A stretch of 64,000 bases of DNA from Sinohyriopsis cumingii (Eukaryota > Mollusca > Bivalvia > Unionida > Unionidae), in the NCBI GenBank assembly GCA_028554795.2, contig CM068829.1, forward strand, positions 134,349,079-134,413,078, in the 5' to 3' direction. A program made the translations under genes and the position numbers. Shown here piece after piece: positions 22,439 through 34,703 of the stretch. Below the pieces are notes generated by a model that worked only from the letters and a program-made list of their open reading frames with translations, searched no databases and was not told the DNA's origin. The first letter of the stretch is position 1, and every line of letters begins with the position of its first letter.

Positions 22439-23118
22439 ATTGTATAATTCCTTTTATTTATTAAATACATGTGCTCAGATTTTGTTTTTTGTGTACAACG
22501 ATACCCGAGGGTGATTTATGTATATTGTACAATATTTTGAAATAGTGAGTTCGGTTTATCCTATTGCTTTCAATGGGAAAAACCGAATGCTTCCAGCGTA
22601 CAGACAATGTATGACGACTTCGACTGTGTATAAATGAGTCACCGTAAGATTAAATCTTCACATTACGGAACGTCTTGTCAGTGAGCTGTCTCCTTTAAGG
22701 ACTTTCACATTTTCAGAGCCGACCCGAGTTATCACAGAATGATCAGAGTGATCGGAGTGGTCGGAGTGGTCAGACTGACAAGAGTGACCAGAGTGACCCG
22801 AATGACCCGAGTGATCACAGAATGACCAGTGCGGTCGGAATGGTCGGAATGACCCTAAAAACCGTAGCGATCCGAGTTATCGGAATTATCGGAGTCGACG
22901 TGGTATCAGCTGCAGAGCTAACCATAGAAGTCGATCAAAGCAGCTGTGAAGCTGAACCACAGCAGTCGCAGAGTCGAGTAAACAGTGTTGCTGGTCGGGT
23001 GATCGGGCGTTGCTGACCAAAATTGGTGGGCGCCGATTGCTTGATTGACCAACCTGAAATATTAACGGCTTGATTGGCCAGTGTGACTGGTAGCCGATTG
23101 TGCTGGTGACGGAGTGTG
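22430..23118 (+). mobile_element. LTR-like sequence, copy 2 (3'-truncated)
   Basis: It opens TGTCTATGAATTGTATAA, matching copy 1 at 10,885. It shares acccgagggtgattta, the tataaat element near 22,626, cattacggaacgtcttgtcag and an expanded set of 10-bp gagtgaycrg units (about 22,735-22,890). It lacks about 340 bp present in copy 1. After ggtgacggagtgtgtg it is replaced by satellite units, so the 3' end with the poly(A) signal is missing. Orientation is the same as copy 1. Confidence 0.75.
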
Positions 23119-23240
23119 TGGATATTATATTTGGGTTTGTATGCGTTCGCGTACGTTACCATGGATAGTATATTTTCGTTTTTTTTTTTATATTCCCTCT
23201 GTGTGGATAGTATATTTTGGGTTTGTTTGAAAATAGAAGA
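23119..23240 (-). repeat. Satellite units right of the viral block (inverted relative to left array)
   Basis: Units gtatgcgttcgcgtacgtt and ctctgtgtggatagtatatt are the reverse complement of the array at 14,205-15,425. Only two or three units are present. The corresponding place in the duplicate (53,641-54,575) has a full array of more than 15 units. Confidence 0.88.
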
Positions 23241-25030
23241 AACCCAAAGGCCCTTTTTAAAGACCACCCATATGTCTAGAAAAGATCTGCTTTCTTGCCT
23301 AATTTTTAAGTGGGTTGCATAGTAGTTGTTTGTGTGATAGAGTGATGTTCATCAATCTCTGTCTATGTGCTATATATGTCTATGTCTCTATTCATTTGTT
23401 TCTACCTAGGCCAGTGTTCCGCCCAATTGAGGTCAACCCTTTGCTACATTGTTACCAATCTCCAGTACCATGATGTCACCTCACCTGTTCCATTCATGTT
23501 GTCCCTATACAAAACCCAACCTTTTTTCTTGTCCATATAGTGGCGCGGGGGATAGTCTTGTAATGCTAATTCCATTGTGACTAAAGTGGCCCCATTCACT
23601 ACTTATAATAGCATGTGAAGAATGTTTGTATGCGTACGGTTAGGAAACATCCAACATACGGATCATCCAGCTTAGAAAACGACTTGCGCCCGTTTGAAGA
23701 ACGGAAAAGATTTGAACAGAACTTTAAGACAAAAAAACTATCAGGCAACACGCAAGTAGCATATGAGAAAACAATTTATCAGTGGTGTCAAATTATATTG
23801 AGGATGTTGAAAATGTAGCTATTTAAATACAAATCAAGAAAAATGTACGATTCGTCATTCACGTCTATGTTCATAAGTATTAGTTGGTATAGTATTTTGA
23901 TAGTTATTTACATTGTCACGTGTCACATAACAGATTCATACTGACCAATTAAATATTGCATGAGCTTTTACATCTTATATGGTCATTTCTTTAATAAGTT
24001 AAAATAGCATTTGAATTTTATACAAATTCAAAGTGTTCCTAAATTCAATATATATCACTATAGTAACAATTGTGGACATTTTCAATGCTGATGTTTTACC
24101 TTATTTTTATCATTTTACCAGAGTACACACATTTTATGTTGTAAACAGTTTTTAAGAGATTAATAGCATATGGTCTAACATAAAAATGAAGTTTCAAAAA
24201 AGCTAAGATCTTTCTCTTGGACAAATTGGACAGACAGGCAAATAGTGACATTCATTACCAATTTATTTTTAATCACCAAGGTTAAGCGTTACATTAGAAC
24301 GTGTTATATTCTTCAAAATATACAGTACCTACTGTGATTACTACATCACGCTTTCTGGTGATAGAATACTAGGTTAATAACGAGACGTCAGATGAAAGAA
24401 GTAAAGAAAGTAACATATGCAAAACATGACCAAAATGGATAAGAATATCAAACAAGAAAACAACATGACATCACATGAGTATTTAAGTATTTAAATTAAA
24501 ACCAAAATGTCTGCAATATTGACGTAGTTACAAAAAAATCTTTTTAGCTACACACTTTGGATGTAAAAAGATTAACTCTTTACAAGTTTGATTTATACAG
24601 ATGTTAGATGCTTCTGATAAAAAAAAATACAACAACAACAACAACAAATACAAACAATAAATGGATAAAAAAACTAAACGTGATATTATGCATGAACAAT
24701 CTTTCGGATGCGAAATAAAACGCCCGAGATACATTCCGGTTGTTTCGTTCCATTGGTCTTAGACCAGAAGAGCTAACGGCTGACATGTAATCGTTTGCCC
24801 TTCATCAATCTGTTCGTTAGCGCAAGTTGCTGCTACCACTTACTAACATCTTCAATGATTTGCACGAAACACACGTTTATGCATCTTTCTAATTGGTCTT
24901 AAATGAAAACTTATATTTAACGACCAACAGTAAAGGTTTTCCTATGGTAAGTCATGTTGGCTTGTGGATTTCATCACAGTAATTTCTACAATATATAGTT
25001 GGTCCAAAATTAAAATGTTGCTTCTTGGTT

Positions 25031-25084
25031 ACATACATACATACAGACAGACAGACAGACAGACAGTCATACAGACATACATAA
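25031..25084. repeat. (ACAT)n/(ACAG)n microsatellite
   Basis: Compound tetranucleotide run; the duplicate site (57,738-57,848) is twice as long and composed mainly of CATA and CACA. Confidence 0.95.
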
Positions 25085-27380
25085 ATACACACATTGGTCT
25101 TGTAATTAAAAGGACACGTATTGTTACCAGTTGTATACAGATTCCAATTTTGTGTCTTTCTTTTTATTTTGTCAGACTAGATACTGATAATTTAAAACTT
25201 CATCCTAACCAGCCACTGCCAACATTTTCTTTAATGTGCATGTTGCCAGTGCAAACAACTTCACCGTATGCCCGTCCCTCTCTGAAAAGTGCATACTAAC
25301 TGTAGAGCGCCACCAAAATAAAACACACATTTACATCTCTTCTATGATCGTTACAATTTCAGCCCAAGCAGTCACTGCAATATTCAAAAGTCTTTGTTAG
25401 TTTTCTTTAGTATCGAAGTGTACAAATTAGGACCTTGTCAGAATCCTGTAATCTGCTTTTTAATTGGCTGATATAAATGTAGTACGAACATTATTGTTGA
25501 GACATATTGTCAGCTTTCGCAGAGTAGAAAACAAACTGTCTTTTCGAACTATAATCCAAATGCCGATCTGGAGAAGGGTGCAGACTCATTGATTAGACAC
25601 AACCTATTTTACTTGGGTGCAATACAAATTAAGCATGTTAAATACAAAACTTCGTGTACTTATTGTCAAATATTCACAAAATAGTTGAGATATAAATTTG
25701 ATGAAGCGTCCGTATTCATTATATTTACATATTTACATAATATTCGCGATATTTTGTCTGTAATACTATCAGAACAATAAACACGCCAAAGAATGAATTG
25801 CAATGACGAATCTGCAAACTACACTTTTCTATATCACCAGATATCAAGCAGTTGTTCGTTATTAGAATTCCAATCGGTCGTTAAGCAATCTCGATAATAC
25901 CACCGTCTGATTCAAAATACGTAACTTCACCCATCATGCTAGCTTGCAAACAAGGAGAATGCCTGCCCCCAAAATGGCTCGACACATCGACAGTTTACAC
26001 TAGTAAAAAAGTTATACATTCAGTTTGTGATAATTTCATTATTTATCTTCCCATTTGCATGAATAATTTTAATATAAACAAAAATGTGTCTCAAATGAAA
26101 ATAACAAGCATTTATGAAGAAACAAATAAACGTTAAAGAATATACTATGAAAATTAGTAGGGCTGATTATCTTGATTCTGGCGATTCGTCAATTTCCTCC
26201 AAGTCAAAGATTCGAATATCTCAAAATTTATTGTATTAAAAGTCATACAAAAACGTAATAATGAAAAATCATCATGTAAAAGGGAAAACCTTGATTAATA
26301 CACAGACCAAGTATGGATGTTCTATTTAGCTTACTTACTCAACTACATAGATATTTAGGCTACTTGAATCAATCTTACCACATATGTAAACCAATCACCA
26401 TCTGAGGCATATGCTTATAAGAAAGAAGTACATAAACTTATATGAAGCTATTTGATTCACATGTCAAATCGATCAATTCTCCTAGCTACAAGATATTGTA
26501 TTCAGTTTGAAGTATTAGTCTCCCCTAATTCAATGACTTCTATATAACTTATGTTGTAAATTAGAAAGACCGACTTGTCCATTCTATAAATACGTTTTCT
26601 CTAATCAATGCAAGACCACATATCCCGCAACATTCTGTCTATCAATCGCACATCTGCATGGTTTCTCTTCATCAACTTTCCGTACCGTCAGCATTCATAG
26701 TTCAGAGTTCAGAGACAAAAACAATACAACTATCCCCTAACATAACGAACTATTTTTACTACGCCACCTAGGGCCAGTAAAATCTTGGTTTCGAGCCACA
26801 TTTCGCCTGTAAAACTGCATCACATTTCCAAACTGTAAAACTGCATCACATTTGCAAACATGGCGATATAAACGGTATCTGCAGAGTCCCCCTTCTTGTT
26901 CATTCCATTGTGTAGTGTACCAGTCTCCAACCATATATATGGCACATGCAGTCACACAACCAATGTACACCATTAGATTTTAATTGGAAATATGGAACGA
27001 CAGGGACACTCATGGGGCTCTGACCTGAATTCAACAAACGTAAACCATGGCATCATGGAAACTCACTAACACTTCACTCCGTGACGTTTGATCCTAGTAA
27101 CTGGCTAATTATTTCGGGCTAAGGAACATTTCCACAGGGCCGAGTTCCAATAATCAAACAAGTAATCAAAACAATCTAAGAATTCCTTAAAACGGGGCAC
27201 TATAACCAAATGCGCATACTACAAATTTATTACAATATCCATTATTGACAGATCTTACCACTTTAACATTGCAACATATTCGTATTATCTCTTTTACCAT
27301 CGCAACTTAAACTAGTCAGGCCTATTCATGTCAACAATGAATTAGAGCTGTTTTTCAATTTTACTGATGAGCGAAGTTTT
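25085..27380. other. Sequence unique to copy B; no gene seen
   Basis: Starts just after a microsatellite and has no match in B'. It contains a 26-bp tandem pair (ctgtaaaactgcatcacatt, about 26,809-26,860). No transposon domain or coding exon recognised. Confidence 0.4.
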
Positions 27381-27715
27381 GGTAGCTAGGATGACAATGG
27401 CCAAGATAATAAAGTAATCCAATAAACAAACTATTATGTTTAACGGGTAAACCCAGAGGTTGTCGTGACTAATACAATATCATGGATTCAGCGGTGAGTA
27501 AAGTAAAATATTTCGATCGAGGTTAGAGGAAGACGTAATACAGCCAATAGGAATATAACCACCACGCATTTTAGGCACACTTGGTAAATACTGAATGAGA
27601 AAAAAGGAGAATTATTCAAGTATGATTTTAAATTTAGAAAGAAAAGGGTTAAACTGCACTGATTCTGTATGACACATGTGAAAAACTAATAATGAAGCCT
27701 TGTGAAAGGCAACTG

Positions 27716-27792
27716 CCGATGGCAGAATGGGTTAGAGGGTTGATCAAGTTTGAACAGTTTTACAGCCTGCAGTTATAAGTTTCAATCCTAAC
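27716..27792 (+). mobile_element. tRNA-like relic (SINE head), duplicated at 58,881
   Basis: A-box-like tggcagaatgggttagaggg and B-box-like gtttcaatcc lie about 50 bp apart, as in tRNA-Leu-derived SINE heads. Acceptor-stem pairing is not convincing, so it is not a functional tRNA gene. It is followed by an A-rich tail, (AAAAT)n at 27,808-27,862. Confidence 0.5.
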
Positions 27793-28376
27793 GTTCAGAG
27801 ATATCGAAAAAAAAATAAAATAAAATAAAATAAAGAAAAAATAAAAAATAAAAATAAAATACAGCAGCAAGACCAACAAAACTACTTGGTTCTTACACTT
27901 GCGTAGCCGTGAGATAAAATATGCACAGTCTATTGGATAACTTTCGGAAAATAAATTACAACATAAACGAAAGTCTCAACTAGAATATAGCCGTATCATG
28001 CAGAACAGGGCAGCTACGAGCCTGGCCCCTAAAATATAACCTATAGCTAGCTACAAAATGTACATTATATATCATGTTTAATATACTAGTATCTCTGGTG
28101 CGAAAATATGTAGTTTTGCCCAACAATGTTATATCTAATAACCAAGACGTCATTATTTACTGTCAAACCTCCACCCGAAATTTCTTGCCATTAGCTCTGG
28201 AACAGGTTTGGATTTATTTTCAAACACCGTTAGGATATAAACATTCGACATGTTTCATAATGTGGCCAAAATTTCTATTTTGTCTCCAACAAATGTACAT
28301 ATTTTCAGCGCAAATCCCACTGGAACTCATTTTTGAAAATCGTTCTCTTAATTAAACGGTACCAGACAATTGATGT

Positions 28377-28648
28377 TTAGAATAGCATGACGGTTACAAA
28401 CGCAATGCTTGCAGACAGAAGGTACAAAGATCTCGATGGCACACCATCACACGCGCCTTTTGATAGTGCTACAGTTGTGTTTGAAGTTGTTCCAGTGGTG
28501 GCTTGGGCTGTGGAGGGTGTAATCGAAGTGGATGCAGCAGCACTTGTTGCTACCTGGGATGTTGAAGACGTGGACGCTGTTGCATTCGTCATTGCGGTAG
28601 ATACTGAAGTAGTGGAGTTTGATTTTGAAGTAATGCTCAAAAGAAGCA
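28377..28648 (-). CDS. Terminal exon of Ser/Thr-rich, probably GPI-anchored protein
   Basis: On the minus strand a good acceptor (ctatttttcag, just above 28,648) opens a frame of about 90 codons. It contains LLLSITSKSNSTTSVSTAM, a long Ser/Thr/Ala region (STSSTSQVATSAAASTSIT) and GACDGVPSRS, and ends with the hydrophobic tail YLLSASIAFVTVMLF and a stop. A small-residue site (Gly-Ala-Cys-Asp-Gly) about 12 residues before a hydrophobic C-terminus is the classic GPI-attachment layout. The Ser/Thr region would be heavily O-glycosylated, mucin-like. The copy at 59,523-59,794 differs by one residue. A candidate first exon with signal peptide lies upstream at about 35,062 but is frameshifted, so full-gene function is uncertain. 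No family name is assigned. Confidence 0.6.
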
Positions 28649-28953
28649 CTGAAAAATAGAGTTATTCTTGTGGTTAGTTTGAGTAGTTTTAATTTGGTTT
28701 TTAGAATTAATCTTATTTGTATTGTAACAGTTGTACACATGATGCGCTTTTATACCATAATTATTTATTTGAGGAAAGGAAAAAAACACGTTATGACAGA
28801 AAATTTAGACTGGTTTTACTTAGCGCTGCCTTTCTCTCCGTTCATTTCATTTTCCGTCTTCTCTAGGGTAAAACGGGTTCTCTCCGAGATAATTCCAATC
28901 TCCAATGTTGTCAATTAATAGGGCATGACTAGTTGACCAATCACAACTTGATA

Positions 28954-28992
28954 TAATAAATAAATAAATAAATAAATAAACAAATAAATAAA
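28954..28992. repeat. (ATAA)n microsatellite, duplicated at 60,103-60,132
   Basis: Tetranucleotide run present at the same place in both copies of segment B. Confidence 0.95.
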
Positions 28993-29979
28993 GCTTCAGA
29001 TATTAGGAAATCATTTTTAAACTGACACCTCGATTTAATGAGATCGCGGACATGTCCTCGTTTTTGGAGATTGTATTGACTTGCATGTAGTGAGCAGCGT
29101 CATTTAGTCGCAAAACAGAGAACATATTCAATTCATATTTGTTGGTACATTTTCTTAGAAGTGTATTTCGGCTAACTGAGTGAAAATCAATGAAAGTTAA
29201 AATTCTTTTTTGGCGTGGCGTTAAATCGTCAGAGATATGGAGCGATTGCTATGCGGAACGGGATTGCAGTGATATTTGAAAGTAAAGATTGTATTACATG
29301 AAATGGCTACATACATTGTACCACCCGTTTAAGCCTAACATTTGACCAATTGTCTGTATCAAGAAATAACGTAGTCGACGAGACACCATGGAACCTTATA
29401 TTCCACGCATGTGATTTTCACAAAGGATGGTCATCAGTCTACCACTAAGATTAGGAAAGTGTAAACTTCAGGATTCATACATTCTTTTTTATAGCTATGG
29501 TAGGTTTAACACAAATTTATCATTTAAATTATTATTATTATTATTATTAATTTATTTGCATTTTGGAAGCTACCGGTTATCCACGGTTACACGATTTTTA
29601 AAAATGTGTTTTATGTAATATTCCATTATTTTCTTGTTCTTCTGTAGGTACGTGTTTGAAATATTCTGTCTTAATCATAGTGTACCTGGTTGCTATTGAT
29701 TTACAATCAGCAGTTCGTAATGTATCTTCTCCCTTTCTAATTATGTTTATGTACTCTTTTCCCTTGTAAACGTGCTTCTAAAATGCATGCTGTACGTTGC
29801 AGTTCGCCTCTTATTTATTATAATTATTTTCGTATGCACAAAGTCAGGTTTTTTCATGCAAAATAAATTCGCCGGTTTTATATATTTTGTAATTTTAAAC
29901 GTTGTTTGGAATCGGTGTTTTTAAAAATTTATAATTAGTTAATTCTTCATGTGTGATAAAAGTAATGTTTATATCTGGC

Positions 29980-30125
29980 GTGTGCCACCTGTGGCCCGCG
30001 AGCCAGATCCGGCCCCTGACTTGGTTTTATTCGCTTATTTACATCAGGAAGTTAGACATGCCGAATTTATATTAATATGTATTTCCCGTTGTATGACAAG
30101 CTCGCATTTGCACGTCATGTGAGTA
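29980..30125. mobile_element. Possible hAT-type non-autonomous relic (duplicated at 61,165)
   Basis: The motif ctgtggcccgcgagccagatccggcccctgac resembles, in short pieces such as tggcccgcgagcc and gatccggccc, the ends of hAT-family MITEs in animals. Neither a second end nor target duplications were found. Confidence 0.3.
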
Positions 30126-30442
30126 ATCTGATTCCCAATTAATATGAGATTAAATAAAAGATAACAATTATTATTAAATATAATCAGGAGTGTAACCAAG
30201 CTCCCTATTTTCGACATAATTAAATCAATCTCGGTATATGGGGGCGTGTTAGATCACAAGGCCTTGTAGGTCAGTAGGATATTGCTTTGGCTCCAGTATC
30301 GCAGTACCTTGTTTCGGCGACCTGTATGAAATCTTTTTTCTTATACAAGACAACATCCATAAACGAATTTGCTTGAATTTATTTGAAAAGTTAAATATTC
30401 TATCGTACTTGAATAATTTAATAATTTGTTTCCTTTCTTGTG

Positions 30443-30446
<4 letters not shown>

Positions 30447-30495
<49 letters not shown>
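30447..30495. repeat. (CT)n microsatellite
   Basis: About 24 units; the homologous place in B' (61,628-61,650) is short and interrupted. Confidence 0.97.
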
Positions 30496-30497
<2 letters not shown>

Positions 30498-30902
30498 GAT
30501 AGTTCTAATTACAATTAATACGGGAATATTGCTGTTTGAACTGATGATGACTTGCCGTAAAGAATAAAGCCCTAATTATTGGATTAAAATATGTATTTAC
30601 ATTTAGAAATCTATTCACGGAAAGAAAGAAGGAGGAATACATTAATGTGCACCGACACAACCCATCGAGAAAAAAATGTACATCAAGTTCTTTTTTACTA
30701 TTTTGGGGTGGAAGGTGTAAACATATAGTGGTCAGTTGTAAAGTTTTACGGATGTAGGATAAAACATGTTTAGAGGTGAGGGTGGGTGGGTGCGCTCCCT
30801 CCCCTATGTGGGGCGCCCATGATGGAATCTATTTGTGGAAAATTTCTGAAAACAATCTGTATGAAATGCTTTTCTGTATAATGTATATAAAAGACGAATC
30901 GA

Positions 30903-31962
30903 AATATTATTATTATCGTGTGCAGTGCGTGCTCAGCCATTTAACAATGTCATCAACAGCAAGGTACAGAGCTTGCAGTCCAAAGAGGAACCTTGTCAGT
31001 GGACAGTTGTTCACAATGTGTGACATGGTCTGAAGAGCTCCACGGCAACAAGAAGAGTTAGTGGCCTGACCCCATGCGACAAAGTTGACTGCACAAAGAC
31101 CCTGTCCTGTCCGAAAACGGTTCAGTATGGTCCACAGATGACGTGGAAGGTTGAAGCCAAGAGGGCAGACAGATGGCTCAGCCACGAGGGAGCTGTTTAC
31201 AACATCTATTGAAGACCACTCGACACTCCATGCCGAAATAGCTCTCATATTCTCCGGCAAAGGATCTAACCAGATTGGGCGTCTCGAAGTCAAGCGGAAT
31301 GCTGGATGTGAGGTGATGTCCATGTACAGTGGAAGTTTCACACTGGCATAGACCTTAGTCAACCCTTTTGTGGTTGCTTCCTGACGACGCAGCTGTGGAG
31401 GAGGAATGTTGCTGAGTACCGGCATCCGTCGTAAAGGAGTAGGACGCAGTGTTCCAGAGATTATGCGCATTGTTTTGTTGAGCTGGACATCAATTAACTT
31501 AGAGTGGGATGGTCGAGCCAGACAGGACGCAATACTTGGCTGTCGATTAACTAAGGGCCAGTGCACTAGCGCCCCAAGTTGAGCCAGCCAATTTGGGGAG
31601 TAGGTTGTTTCGAGTGCTAAGTTTTGCTGCAGTTTTCTTCAGGTGATTGTAGAATGTCAGTGATCTGTCCAGAGTCACACCGAGGTATGTTGGTGTCGGG
31701 TCGTGTTTTATTTGTTGATCATTGATTCGCTCACGGTTCGCATTTGCATTGTTAAGGTGGAAGACGCTGGATACTGTCTTTGTTGCGCTTGGCTGTAGAC
31801 GCCATTTCTAGATCAGTACACCCTCAAGCTCAGCAAATGAGCGACTTTGGGTTTCGAGAGCAATGTCACCTGTATACATGAACTTGCGCGACTGTGTTAC
31901 AGGTAAGTCATTGCTATAGACATGAAACAAACTTGGAGGAAGAACAGACCCTTGATACGAAT
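30903..31962 (-). pseudogene. 5'-truncated jockey-like non-LTR retrotransposon, RT C-terminal part
   Basis: The minus-strand reading begins inside the reverse transcriptase at YQGSVLPPSLFHVYSNDLP. It continues FMYTGDIALETQS (the degenerate YADD box), YLGVTLDRSLTFYNHLKK and GSTWGASAL. A frameshift leads into the long C-terminal frame of 217 codons (30,913-31,566), with SHSKLIDVQLNKTMRIISGT, RRMPVLSNIPPPQLRRQEA and a Cys/His end MSHIVNNCPLTRF, WLSTHCTR. An (ATT)n run at 30,905-30,914 lies at the 3' end, typical for this group. Stops and frameshifts make it inactive. The copy at 62,155-63,207 has the same truncation point, so insertion preceded the duplication. Confidence 0.88.
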
Positions 31963-32664
31963 GCTACGATGGCACAGTACCAATAACTTATCCTTAGTTT
32001 TAAAAAATGTTCAAGAAATGATCTTGACATAAGGGAAGAGGGCATACAAGTATGTCATCGCATTTATTATATGAAGACATTATAAGGACTCGATTTAGAC
32101 TTGGCCTTTGCAGAAAACAAAAAAGAAAATACAAACAGAACACGAGCTTAGTTACAACATGAAGACTATGTTCCACAGGATTCCATTTGAATGATACCCT
32201 CTCACATATATTTTGTTAACCGTACATTCTCAAACCTTTGAATTTACGATATTGACGGTCAAATATTAGATATCCTTTGACTTTATTGTATATTGACGGT
32301 TAAAACGTAAAGAAACAACAATTTTGATAGCACACTACACCAAGCCAAGCTGCCGATAAAACGGATAAGAAACTTGCCTATCACTTTGGTCCAACCGCCA
32401 GGGCTTTGCCGCCACCAACCCTCTCCACCCCTTTGATCGGCACCAGATCAGTAAAGGAAAGATCAAATGAGTTCATGCTGCTTGATGAAAAGAAACTTGG
32501 AAATATTTCAGCCGAGAGTACAACATCTCAAGTCATGTCGCCACCTGTATTGATCGTTTTAAGTGTGTGTGATGTGCACCAATCTCGCTTACCGAAAGTG
32601 TTATCTTCGTACAAAATTTGCAGTTGGGTATCCATTACAAAGCAATTGGGGGTGGGTTGGTGGC

Positions 32665-32913
32665 GGTGAGTGGCTTCAGTGGTATAAAGAGTTCATCGTT
32701 ACAGATCACTGCCATCTCACCTCTGTCTGCATGGGTTCGTGTCTTAGATTCAGCCAGTCTGGGTATGTGAGAAAGCTTGCAGTAGCTTCTGTTGGGTCGG
32801 TTGTTCTTTCCGGGGTTGTCGCGGGTTCATTCTCCATCATTTATACTGGCCGCCATGTACGGCCTATCCTGTGCTGAAAAATGGCGTTAAACCCTACAAC
32901 AATAACAACAACA
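32665..32913 (+). mobile_element. tRNA-derived SINE, family 1
   Basis: Head with gtggcttcagtggtataaag and the B-box-like gggttcgtgtc, body with gtcggttgttctttccgggg and actggccgccatgta, 3' part gctgaaaaatggcgttaaac, and (AAC)n tail. In segment A the matching spot (about 4,820) is an empty site. In A'' the same SINE starts at about 63,915. Confidence 0.88.
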
Positions 32914-33281
32914 TAGCAATGGAAACCAAAGCGGTGTCGGGTGACACAGACTACATTCATCAGACGTCATTGGGTAAACAAGACACATGAACGTGTAACG
33001 GTAACTACTATAATATTTCTGAAGTGTTTTTCTGATCATTGGCGGAAAGGCCAGAATATTTCCTATTGACATTAGGCATATACTCTAAGCCTCGCTTTAA
33101 ATCAATGAGACAATGCGATAAAGTGATTGACCTTCGAATGTTTCAATAAAAACAGTATTTTTGTATATTTCTCCATCATACAAAAATAATATTTAACATT
33201 GATTTGTAGTCTAAAATGAATAATGTTTACCCTTAACAAACATTTAATGGCAAGTTGTTGTAAAAGCAATTTGCCGTAGTC

Positions 33282-33285
<4 letters not shown>

Positions 33286-33321
<36 letters not shown>
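33286..33321. repeat. (CT)n microsatellite
   Basis: About 18 units; lies in a part of A' that segment A lacks. Confidence 0.97.
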
Positions 33322-33323
<2 letters not shown>

Positions 33324-34457
33324 ACACACAGTTAGTAAAAACGTTTAAGTGAAAGAATTAAAATCTACATCTGCAAAAATAAAAAAATAAAAGCATATTT
33401 AATAACATAAGAACAAATGAAGTCCACTATGTAACCTTCTCAGAATGTGGTGTATTTTCCACAGTCTGGACAGTGAATTCTTTTTGGTTTGCAATAATCT
33501 ATCGGTGTTTATCAAGCAGTGACAGGTATGTTACAGTCTTGCGGCAAAACCAAACTATCTATTTTAATCCGTCTCTGTACAATTATTTATACACCCACCT
33601 AGTTAGATTATAAAATATCGACAGCATTAGGAAACTATACATTATTTTCTTGTAAACAAAACTTTGCTTTGTTAATCAATGATTATTATCTCCACGCTTT
33701 AATTATCCTCTGTCTATTGATTATCGAGATGCATTGTGTGATTTATTTTTTAAATAGGATATTTTAGTCTTTCAGTTAATTAGTTAATTGCTAAATTAAT
33801 GATCTTTTAGTAAATAAATAATAAGTTGTTACCTATTACAAAGAGGGCATCTTTTACACCCCAATTCAGCTTGCCAGCAGAAGTCTCCATCTAGAAAGAC
33901 AAAAAATAAAAATAGTTGAATAAAGTCGTAATGCCTATTAGATAAAATTAAAAATCTGACGATAATTATTTTTCCAAATTGACTAAACCTAATAATTGTC
34001 AGATAAATAATCGTGTGGGCAATGATGCTTTTTATGCCATCTCTCTGCCATTAAAACAATAAAAACTGCATCTATCAAATAACAAAATACCTTCTATCAC
34101 GGAAACAAAACCACTGTCCTCCATGCAAAATTAAATATTGAGTACTGAATATAAATTTTCATCTTGTATTATCATCGCTTGCCATCACGATCCTCACTGT
34201 CGTCATCGAATTGCTCTCTTCATCAAATTCATGGACATAAAGCATATTACCGCCATCAACACTAATGGCAAAAACGGCCGAAGCTGAAATGTCCATTATA
34301 AATCACTGAAATTAAATGGTTGTCCAGTAATTCTTGCAGGTGCGGCAACCTTGGTTCGACACCAGAACCGCAGAAATAAAAACCAAGTGGCAAAACCAAG
34401 TCAGCATTCAAGTTGTATAATTTATTTATTTTACGTGAATTTTACAAGAAATTCATG

Positions 34458-34703
34458 GGGCCCCCGGGTGGCTGAGTTGTCTAATGCGCTCTCCTTTACC
34501 GATCACTCCCATCTTACCACTGTCAGGGTGGATTCGAGTCTTGGTCAATGGATATATTAGAAAGCTTGCCAGTAGCTTCCTGTGGGTCAGTGGTTCTTTC
34601 TAGGGTTTTCCCGGGTTATTCCTCTACCAGTTATACTAGCTACCATGTGTAACCAATCATGCACTGAAAAATGGCATTAAACAAAAAACAACAGCAAAAT
34701 AAT
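34458..34703 (+). mobile_element. tRNA-derived SINE, family 1, with target-site duplication
   Basis: Starts ggcccccgggtggctgag and ends gcactgaaaaatggcattaaac plus an A/C-rich tail. It is bounded by aagaaattcatg and aagaagttcatg (34,446-34,457 and 34,704-34,715), a 12-bp duplication with one difference. Segment A is empty at the corresponding place (about 8,080). Confidence 0.88.

Larger units (their letters stand above)
23228..32214 (+). repeat. Segment B of the large duplication (copy at 54,565-63,470)
   Basis: Same-orientation match begins at aaaatagaagaaacccaaaggccc (54,567 in the copy) and runs, with gaps, through the Ser/Thr-rich exon, the hAT-like relic and the LINE fragment into segment A'. 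The offset is 31.1-31.3 kb over most of its length. 25,085-27,380 has no counterpart, and the copy has about 1.4 kb extra around its minisatellite. Confidence 0.9.

Noticed and set aside
28387..28659. Plus-strand frame opposite the Ser/Thr-rich exon (Asp/Val/Ala-rich)
   Set aside because: It mirrors the minus-strand exon. The minus strand has the acceptor, the Ser/Thr composition and the hydrophobic tail.
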